Assembly (NCBI GenBank): GCA_964035575.1
Contig: OZ037890.1
Location: 248,001-312,000 of the forward strand
Origin: Rhynchopus sp. YZ270_cl-10
Lineage: Eukaryota; Euglenozoa; Diplonemea; Diplonemida; Diplonemidae
Direction: 5' to 3'
DNA length: 64,000 nucleotides
Below are positions 53,793 through 62,600 of the stretch, one piece after another (positions within the stretch are counted from its first letter, which is position 1; the number at the start of each line of letters is the position of its first letter). A model generated the notes under the pieces. It saw only the letters and a list, made by a program, of their open reading frames with translations. It did no database searches and was not told where the DNA came from. The translations under genes and the position numbers were made by a program.

Positions 53793-53879
53793 TGTGTGGC
53801 TGACGACCCCAAAATAGCAGAAAATAGCAGAAAGTAGCACAAAAATAGCACAAAAATAGCACACCCTTTCAGCCACACC
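53793..53879. repeat. 87-bp micro-element upstream of ATG16
   Basis: Ends GTGTGGCTGA and TCAGCCACAC are inverted. The centre is CGACCCCAAAATAGCAG followed by four or five AAAATAGCA-type units. A second copy is at 57851-57927. It lies ~110 bp upstream of the ATG16 start, so it is probably in the promoter or leader. It could be a tiny MITE or a shared regulatory module. Confidence 0.75.
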
Positions 53880-54711
53880 AGTTTGACGTAAAATGGAAAT
53901 GGTAGTGTTGTTGATTTGCTGAAAACCTCCATCTGGCCACGATACGAAGTGCCATCCATCCGGATGAAAAATCACAAAAGTACTCTGAAACGCTTTTTTG
54001 ATTAGAAAGTGTACTTTTTTTTTTTTGTAGTATCGACAATCACCCAATCCAAGGACGGGGTTTCTGTACACCAAGTCGCCCGAAAAGGCTAAATGAAAAT
54101 TTCAAAGAAAAGTTTATAAGATATCTCAAAGGTTTTGATGCAGGTCATCCTCGGCCCAATGAAACTTTCTTCTTTTTTGTCTGTTTCTGAAAAACATTTT
54201 GTAGTGTAGACATCCGCTCCACTTTTCCACACACGCGCTTTTATTTTTAAAAAAAAAAGCTCTTTGAACCTCTCGCTGTGAGGGCAGGAGAACCCCCCAC
54301 CACTATACGGCTACCGAGGACAACCTTTCACTTTCTTTATCAACTTTTCTTATGCCGAAAAGGCTTTTTAGAAATATATAAAAACATGGCAAAACAACGA
54401 TGATTATTTTCTTTGATTCGGTCCGATTCGATGGGTGTTTTGCCATTTACTGTTTTTTGAAGGGGGGGATATGAAAAGAGTATTATCTCATGCTTGGTTT
54501 GAAATAAAGTGAAGGGTGCCACAATGCTACGCAGGATGACGAAGGATTGACCATCAGTCTAGAGGCAGGTTGTTGTGCAAAGTAGCGCCCCCGAATTTTG
54601 TTTCAAAGTTATATTTTCTGTTTTTTGGGAGAGCGTTCTGTATGTTTTATTGTTACCATCTGATGTTGTTGACCCATGTTTTCTTTTCCGATGTTTGCCA
54701 GCCGTTCAACA

Positions 54712-54762
54712 CCGGTAAACACCGGTAAACACCGGTAAACACCGGTAAACACCGGTAAACAT
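54712..54762. repeat. 11-bp tandem repeat
   Basis: Five perfect units of ACACCGGTAAA, each with a central ACCGGT palindrome. Confidence 0.9.
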
Positions 54763-54817
54763 GGTGCAGCATTGACAATAACTTTTACACCTACTGATAT
54801 AAAGATCTCTTTTGCTT

Positions 54818-54865
54818 TAAAAACGTGGTTGTATTAGTATAGACACCCAAGGATGATCCTCTATA
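54818..54865 (+). repeat. Short dispersed repeat, family 2 (degenerate)
   Basis: AAAACGTGGTTGTATTAGTA then AGACACCCAAGGATG; the ACTCCACT end has changed. Confidence 0.6.
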
Positions 54866-55266
54866 CGAGGCTCTATAGGAACACTATTTTTGGAACACTA
54901 TTTTTCCCCCTCTTTTTGTTGAAAAATTGACAACGGTGTGAACTCCACGCTTTTTTTTTTTTTTTGTTTTTGAATTTTTTTGGCACAAAATAATTATAAA
55001 AATAAAAATAAAATGGATATTTTCTCCCGCGGTTTCGCTGCGTAGTGTTTTCTATAGAAAGGGTACAGCTGCGAAAGTAATGCAAGGTTTGAGTCACCTC
55101 CCTTACGACTGTTGGGTCTTTTGCCCCAAAAGTCTGGGGCATCTTTGCAGGCTAGCGTTCCTTTATCCTTAAGGACTGAAACCAACACAATCGGAAGATG
55201 ACAACACAAACCCCCTCCTTCTGCTTTCGGTCGGACTATTTTTTTTTTCTCTTCTTTTTGTGATAA

Positions 55267-55324
55267 ATTGTTGGAGTAGTGTAGTTGCCTCGGTTGTGTT
55301 GCCACAGTTGTGCAATCTCCACTG
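55267..55324 (+). repeat. Short dispersed hairpin repeat, family 1
   Basis: Fourth copy: TTGTTGGAGTAGTGTAGTTG, then CCTCGGTTGTGTTGCC, ending TGCAATCTCCACT. It lies just after a TCTTCTTTTTGTGAT stretch. Confidence 0.75.
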
Positions 55325-55660
55325 TTTTTTGTTAGATAGAAACTCCAGCCTCGGCATGCGAAGTGGTCACCTAAAAAAGTGAAGTTGATAGTGCACAACG
55401 ACTCTGAGACGAGGGCACTGAAGAAAAGAAAAGGAAAAAAAAAAATTGCAGACTTAAAAATCTTTGACACAACCAAAAAAAAGAGAGAGAGAGATTGAAA
55501 CAAAATAAACACACACCCTTACCCCCTCACGCTGTATGGCTAGCTTTCTCCACAAATAACACCCCCCCTGAGTCCCTCCCCCTCCCCATATTGCTGCAGG
55601 GAGGTGCTGTACACTCCTCCGCAACATTTTTTTTTCTCTTCCGTTCCCTTGAAAAAAAAA

Positions 55661-56612
55661 ATATATCAGTCAATAATTGAGCCACCGGGACTTTTTTCCG
55701 TTTTTGTACAGAAAAATTTTTAATTTCTACTCGTCAAAAAAAATTGTCCGACCCCGCAATTAAAAGATATCGACTCGGAAACCCATCCCCGCTGGGTTTT
55801 GAAAACTTTTGATGTCGTTGGTTCACCTCAGATGTGTGAGGGCCTCGACCAAAACCGGTTTTTCCAGTTTTCAGGTATAAGCCTGGGCGGTAGTATTTTA
55901 CAAAAAAATCCTCAAAATTCAAAAAAAATTGTTCGAATGGATTCAGATCGTGCAAAACAGTCAAAATATCACTTTTGACAAAGAAAAAAAAGTGATCCTC
56001 ACTGTTACGCAGCCACCCTCCTGACCCCCCTGGAACCTGGTTTTTGTGTGTGGGGCTCCCTGTACAAAGTCTTAAGGGAAGTCTGAAGGGGTACTGGTTG
56101 GTGGCCATTTTTTGCCTACAAAAAATCGGGAAAAAAAAATTTTTTTTTCGGTTCTCGGGAGTCTGTGCGTGCTGTGATGGGGTCACTTTGCGCTCAGAAA
56201 TGAGTATTTTTGACCTAAAATGCATGTGTCAGTTTAGACTGGCTGTACACCGTTTTCCACGGTGTACAGCCACAACTACCCATGTACAGAAGAATTTTTA
56301 ACTTCTACTCATTTCCGGAAATCGTGCGACCCCGCAATTAAAAGATATCGACTCGGAAATCCATCCCCGCAGGGTTTTAATTTTTTTTAAAAATTTCGGT
56401 GCGTCGCATTCATGCAATTCATTTTCGACTTTTTGGGATTCACCAATCTGGAGTTCAAAAAAAAATTTTTTTTTATTTTATTTTTATTTCTTTGCATTCC
56501 GCTGCTCAAAATCTTTCAATTGCGGGGTCGGACAATTTTTTTTGACGATCAGTTTTTTGTTCAACGAACCTTGGGAGAAAAGTCCCGGTGGTTCAGTTAT
56601 TGACTGATATAT
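55661..56612. mobile_element. Non-autonomous TIR element, 952 bp
   Basis: The left end ATATATCAGTCAATAATTGA continues as GCCACCGGGACTTTT; the right end is its inverse with two mismatches over ~36 bp. ATATAT on both sides suits a TA target, as in Tc1/mariner-like elements, though the superfamily is not proven. The interior repeats a block containing CCGCAATTAAAAGATATCGA and CTCGGAAANCCATCCCCG at about 55750-55800 and 56320-56395, with an inverted piece at about 56510-56545. No transposase. Confidence 0.8.
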
Positions 56613-56888
56613 CCCCTTCACATACAGCTCCAGCCCTTATACCCTAAAATGCATCCATCAAGCTAAATTTCTTGAGATTTTTTTTTTAGTGTAGACATTT
56701 TCTGAATATTTTTTGGTCAAAAAACTGCAAAACCTTGCCAATGACGCTCCGTGATTTTAATCGAAGCCCCTAGAGTTGCTTTACAGTTCTCCAGGGCACG
56801 TCGTTTTCCCCCCCCATCCCAGCCTTGGGAACGGAGTGAACGCAGAGAAAGAAGCGAGGAAAAGGGGGGGAAAATAAAATGGGATATG
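56613..56888. other. Short spacer
   Basis: AT-rich stretch between the TIR element and the stop codon of the two-exon charged protein; nothing recognised. Confidence 0.35.
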
Positions 56889-57665
56889 TCATGAGTCATC
56901 CCAGGTATCGGGAACGTCCTCTGTGTCGGTGCTGCTTTCTTCCCCGAGGTCTTCTTTCGTGACGCCGGTGTTGAGGGGCGCTCGGGCCTCCTGTTTGCGG
57001 AGTTCGGCCACTTCGAGCTCTTTGAGTCTGCGCAGCTCCCCCTTCCTCTTGCGTTCCGCGACAGCCTCCAAAGCGCGCTGTCGTCTCGCCTCCTCCATCT
57101 CTCCCTTCGTCTTCCCGTGAAAGAGCTCCCCGATCAGCTCCTGCCCCGATACGATGCCTTCCGGACGTTCTGCACGGAGCGCGCTTTTCTTCGAAATCGA
57201 CGACAAAAACTCACTATTATTCGTTGCGTCAGAGGCGTCCATTACGCGGGTAATGTTTTGTCTGCAATATTGAAAACAAAAAAAAAAAAAAAAAATGGTA
57301 GAATATATTCAAGAAAAATTAAAGAGAAAAGTTTATAAGATGATCCTAAGCCTCTCGTGCTTAGTCACCTTATCATATTCTTAATTAAAATATACATTAA
57401 ATACAACACATAAATATTCTGTGATATTACTGCAACACGCTCCCACTGACTATCTAACCTCTTTGAGGCCAAAAAAAAAAGGGGGGTATAAACCATTGCT
57501 CAACCTCTTAGTAATAATACTTCAAAAGAAGAGTTGTTTTACGATGAGCACTTAAGCTCTGCCATGATTCGTCCCGCTCTTTCAGTGCGTTATCGCTGTA
57601 TCGTGGGTATACCTTTTATGCACAGTCGACGCCTTCGGGCGGTGTCCGACCGACTTACCGGACAT
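56889..57665 (-). CDS. Small charged coiled-coil protein, two exons
   Basis: Exon 1 is 57613-57665 and exon 2 is 56889-57261. The 351-nt intron begins GTATAC, ends TATTGCAG after a poly-T tract, and splits an Arg codon AG|A, giving one 141-residue frame. The N-terminus, MSGKSVGHRPKASTVHKR, is basic. The middle (EMEEARRQRALEAVAERKRK and RRLKELEVAELRKQEA) is a highly charged helix. The C-terminus is acidic (EESSTDTEDVPDTWDDS). No family was recognised; the profile suits a small nuclear or ribonucleoprotein-associated factor, which is a guess. If exon 1 is wrong, the ATG at 57242 gives 117 residues. The intron contains a CTAAGCCTCTCGTGCTTAG hairpin repeat. Confidence 0.7.
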
Positions 57666-57850
57666 CGTGTTGGCGGGGAGCTTGTGTTAGAAGAGAGTTG
57701 TAGTGTTTTGCGTTGCTTTTTAATTTTTCGTTCGTTTTGTGTACTATAAAAAAGGGGACCTTCCCTCCCCTTACACCCACACGTCTTCCTGTTGAGGGGG
57801 GGTGAATGGGAGATGGTGTATTGTAATTAGAGAACAAAACTGATTAATTT

Positions 57851-57927
57851 GGTGTGGCTGACGACCCCAAAATAGCAGAAAATAGCAGAACGTAGCACAA
57901 CAATAGCACCCCCCTTTCAGCCACACC
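57851..57927. repeat. 77-bp micro-element, second copy
   Basis: GGTGTGGCTGACGACCCCAA, AATAGCA units, and CAGCCACACC. The extended ends TTAATTTGG and CCAATTAA are also inverted. Confidence 0.75.
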
Positions 57928-57980
57928 AATTAAGATATTCTTTTCAATCGAAAAGATGGAGTTTTGTCCAAAAACAAAAA

Positions 57981-58029
57981 TATAGTGGAGTTCATCCTCG
58001 GGTGTCTACACTAATACAACCAAGTTTTC
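57981..58029 (-). repeat. Short dispersed repeat, family 2 (inverted)
   Basis: On the minus strand: AAAACTTGGTTGTATTAGTG, GTAGACACCCGAGGATG, ACTCCACTATA. Near-identical to 47368-47416. Confidence 0.75.
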
Positions 58030-59612
58030 ACAAAAAGAAAAAAAAAGAGCCGTTTTTTTTGTTTGCGGTTCCAGCCATACGTAAATCATCACTCCCGGAA
58101 GAGGAAACAAAAGAGACGTATAAAGTGTAAACACCTCACCGTTCATAGGCGGATGCAGGCACTAAACAAAATAAAAAGTTTTAAAACAAAAGGTGCGTTG
58201 GAATTCGCAGACAACACCAAAGAAACGAAGTTCCAAATACCAGAGCACAGAGAAGTCTACAATAGAAAAGAGCTTTGCAAACAAGATGGAACCTAAGTAA
58301 GCCACCAACAAAACCTCTCTGGTAAAGGATGTTCTTCCAAAAGGTTGTCAAAAAAGAAGTCCAGAGGAACAAACATAGAAACGTTGATGATGCAAGGGTG
58401 CTAAGCCTCACTGTACTACTTAGTCACCTAAAGAAATCGAAGTTCAAGGGTGCAAAAACGCCTCTTGCGGGCGCAGCACACTGTGGGGGAGGGGAGGGGA
58501 GGGGAGGGGAGAACAAACATAATAGGAAAGATGGGTGGGGACAGCATTGCCGCCGTCGCCCTCCCACCTCCGGTTTTGGAAAGGGGGGAGGGAAAGAGTT
58601 GGAAAAAAGGGGGGAAAACAGGGAAGAGAGCAAGGGGAGAGGGTACACGTTGTGACCCCTCCCCACAAATCAGGGCAAAGACCTCAGTACTGTGGTAAGC
58701 TTCGTATTATTTCAACCGCAACGCCCATTCCCGTAGGTACAGGGAGAGAGCGCTTCGGAAACGTAGCCATCAGGAAGCAAAAGCCTTCGGGATCTGAAGG
58801 GGGGGCATGAATAAGTACGTATTCGGGACATCCTGGGAAGGCTGTGTGTGTCCACAGTGGTTCTTTCTGTGACTTCGCCACACAGTCTGCAAAACAAATG
58901 TAATGGAGCGATGAATACTGAGACAAGAATAAGAAGAAAGAACAAGAATCAATCTGAATCTGGAAAAAACGGGGGGTAAAAGGTGTCACGGTGTGCATGA
59001 AGCAGACACCAGAGCACACACAAGAACACATCGCAACACCTCATACACGCCATCTCGTAAAACCACACACACCGCGTCTGCCATACCAAAAATAAAAGGA
59101 ATAAAAAACACAGAACAGAAACTTCCGGTCCCCGTCCCTGACCCAGCATCACACGCGGAGGTGCGGTTGGTTTCAATTCCTTGGAGGCACGGTTAAGTTA
59201 AAGGCACACCCACGGGGCGCAGCGAGAACTGCCCCTTTGTTCTAGATCACACTGAGAAGCGAAGGAATGTGATCAAAACTTGGAAGATGCATGTGGCTTT
59301 TTTCGCTGTGTGTGTCACACACGTCTTTCCAAGAATGAAAGGGAAAAGTTCGAAGGACGAATGTACCACACAACCAATGGATGGATGGATGGACACTCAT
59401 CAAGAAAAAATGAATAAAAATACAGAACAGCAAATTTGGGGAGCACGAATACAGCCCCGCAAAAGTATAGCGTAACAGATGACCCCTTTAAAGGCCTTTA
59501 AAAGCAGAGTACAACATCACACATCCCGTCAGTTGTACAAAAATGAAAAAATAAAATGCGCAAACTACAAAATCATTTAAAACAAAACATCCTTCACGTT
59601 CGTACCTCACAC

Positions 59613-62600
59613 TCACAGTGCCTTGATGAGCTTCCCAAACCTCTGCCTCATGTGGTGTCTGAACTCGTTGTAAATGTTCGACACAAACTTCTCGTAGTTG
59701 ACGTTGGTCTTGAAGGCAAAGTTGAAGCGGTGGCCCACAACCGTCATGTCCGCCTTCACCGACACAGCCGTGTCCGAGTTGGAGAGATCGCTTGAGAAGA
59801 CGAGGGAGTGGATGCGGAGGGCGTCCTTGAGTGCGCCACCCACAGCGCGTGCAATGCTCTTGAACGCCGTCACGACAGCAGACGCAGCCCGCAGGACAGC
59901 CTTTGCCGCACCCAGCACCTTGCCTGCAGCCTTCACAGCCTTCTTCGCCACGCTGATCCCAGCCTTGACTGCACGCTCGGCCACGCTCAGCACCTTCTTT
60001 GCAGCGTAGTACGCAACCTTGACCGTCCCGTACCCGATCCAGCATTTAGGCACAGCCCCGCACTTCCACCACTTCCTCTTGCAGGTCTTCTCCTTCGATT
60101 TGCACGACTTCTTCTTCTTGTCAAGGCTCTTCTTCCACTTGTTGACAGTGCTCTTCGCCGAGCTGATCTTCTTCATAGCCTTGTACTGCACCTTCTTCAG
60201 CTTCTTCGTGACAGACCGCACCTTCCGCTGCGCAGACGACACCTTGCCCCCCGCAGACCGCAGGGCAGACGTCGCCTTCGTCCCAAGCTCCAGCAGGAAA
60301 CTCGTCGCACGCTCCGCCGCCTGCCGCACGATGTCTGACTTCACCGTCCCCGTCAGCGTGTTCGAGAACCCGCGCTTCCCGGGTGTGCCCACAGCCTCCA
60401 GCTCCACGTCAACAGACAGCCCAGACCCGAGCGACAGCGCCAGGTGCCCGTACTTGCGTGCGTCCGACAGCTCCAGCAGCAGCGCCACACTCTGCCCCAG
60501 CACCACTGCCCGCCCGTCAATGCGCACCTCCTGCTGCTTCGACGTCAGCGCCACCTCAAACGTCGGCCCCGACTTCCCGTCCACACTAGTGATCGAGACC
60601 GGGCCCCACTCCACCGGCTCCGCAAGCATCGCAATCTCAAGCGCCCCCTCCGACGCAGCAAAGTGCGCAGACACCACGTGCACCACACCCCACAGGCGCA
60701 GGTCCTCCACCTCGATCGACACCCCCGCAGGGACTGTCACAGACACGTCCGCAATCGTGATAGCCACGGCCTTCACTGGGTCCGGGTTGAACGAAACCGC
60801 AAAATACTCGACAGACACGTCGCTCAGCACACTCGCCACACGCCCGAGGCAGTCCTTGCACTGCACAACGTCCGTAACGATCCCCTTCAGGTTGAACTTC
60901 TCCACCTCTGCTGTCAGCGCACACTTCGAGAAGTCCTGCAGGTCCACCCCGACCGCAACCGTCCCTGACGCACCCCCGATCTGCAGCCCCCCAATCAGCG
61001 CAAACTGCGACGGCAGCAGGGCAGGTGTGATGGTCATCTTCACCCCGAGCGGGAACAGCACCTTCACCCCTGCCACCCCGAACGGCCTCACCCACGGCGT
61101 GTCCGATTCCACCGACAGCGCCACCGACAGCGACCCTGCCGCAGACAGCCCGATGAACCCGCCTGCACTGAAGGTCTGCGCATCCGCCCCGCCCCCGACA
61201 GTGAAGTCCAGCACCACCTTGAACCCCATCTCAGGCACCCCGGTCTTCACCACAAACGCCAGCGCCACCTCGCGCAGCACGGCCCTGTCCCCCACCGCCA
61301 CCTGCCCGGCCAGCATCACAAACACCGTCATCTCCGCCTCCGACACAATGTCCGCCACAACCGTCACACCCGCACCGCCGCCACCTGCAGCCGCCACCTG
61401 CTCCTCCAGCCCAGACGGGCACGCAGCCACCATCTCCTTCAGTGGCCCGTTGTCCTCACCCAGGAAGGCCGCAAGCGACAGCCCACGGCGCAGCGACACT
61501 CCCTGCACCACCAGCGCCGCCTTCGCCAGCGAGAACCGCACCCACGACGGCGACAGGGACTTCACCATCTGCCGCACAGACACAGGCAGGTCCTCGCTCT
61601 CAGACCCAGACAGGGACACGCTCCCAGGCTCGTCCGCCGTGAACGCCATTGCGTAGTTCCACACCGTCCCTGTCTTCACCACAGACACCGCCACCGCAAA
61701 GTCCAGCCCAAACGCCGTCCCGGTCGCCGTCAGCGATGCCGTGCCCCCAAAGTCCACCACCACCTCCGCCGACGACAGCGCCAGACCCTTCAGCCCCTTC
61801 ACCATCCCCGGTGCCGCAGCCCCGAGTGAGTCCGCAAGCGGCGACGCCGACCCGGACCCCTGCCACGCAGTCGCAAACCCGTCCGGCGTCATGACCGCAC
61901 CGGCACGCACAGCCCCGCGCAGGCCCACGTCCTCCGCACGCAGCGGCAGTGGGAACGACAGGTCCAGCTCAAAGTCCTTGAGGAACGCCCCCTGCACCGA
62001 CACCGTCTTCGCCCCGCTTGCAGACGACGTCACCTCCACAGTCGCCGACGAGATCGTCAGCGTCTTCCCGTAGAACGGGATGCGCATGTCCGCCAGCGAC
62101 CCTTCCACACGCCACGACTGGTCTGCGTCCGCCCCGCAGGCCTTTGTCAGCGACACGCCCAGCTCCATCGCAGGGATGTTGTGCGGCAGGTCCTTCACAA
62201 TCAACAGCCCCTCTCCAGTGCAGTCCGTCCCGTCCACCGTCGCCGTCACACGCACGTGGCTGTCCTCGTACTCCAGCGTCGACACCACAGCCCCGGGGTT
62301 GCTGCTGTTGAACTCCACAGACACCGACAGCCCCGCCGCCGTCGTTGCGTTCACCATCCCCACCCACGTCCGCGTGCTCAGCATCGCCGCCCCGCCGTGC
62401 CCACCCGTGTGCAGCCACACAGACACCGCCTCCAGCTGTGCGCCAGGCCCGTCCCAGCGACCGTCGTACGTCCCGGTCAGCTCCATCGCCCCGCTGCACG
62501 GGTGGTACAAAACGTCCGTCACAACTGCCAGGTCTGCCGTCCCCGGCAGGCGCACCTTCGCAGACCCGTGCCCCCGCGACGCCTCCGTGCAGCTGTTCAC

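Larger units (their letters stand above)
53880..55660. other. Spacer
   Basis: Contains GTATCGACAATCACC (54032), a GTGTAGACATCCGCTCCACTT fragment (about 54204), five ACACCGGTAAA units (54712-54762), a degenerate family 2 copy (54818-54865), a family 1 copy (55267-55324) and a family 3 copy (55389-55422). No gene recognised. Confidence 0.5.
57666..59612. other. Spacer
   Basis: Contains the second micro-element (57851-57927), an inverted family 2 copy (57981-58029), a long-loop family 3 copy (58124-58167), a CTAAGCCTCACTGTACTACT cassette (58400) and a GGGGA microsatellite (58484-58509). Frames at 58.4-58.8 kb are open on both strands because of low complexity and are not credible genes. Nothing recognised from 58.8 to 59.6 kb. 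Confidence 0.45.

Noticed and set aside
58424-58810. Open frames on both strands at 58.4-58.8 kb
   Set aside because: Mutually overlapping, low-complexity (GGGGA and Pro/Ser runs), with no domain or codon signature.
60019-61656. 545-codon plus-strand frame opposite the giant protein
   Set aside because: Ser/Thr/Pro-rich antisense product of a GC-rich gene, with no start context or domains.
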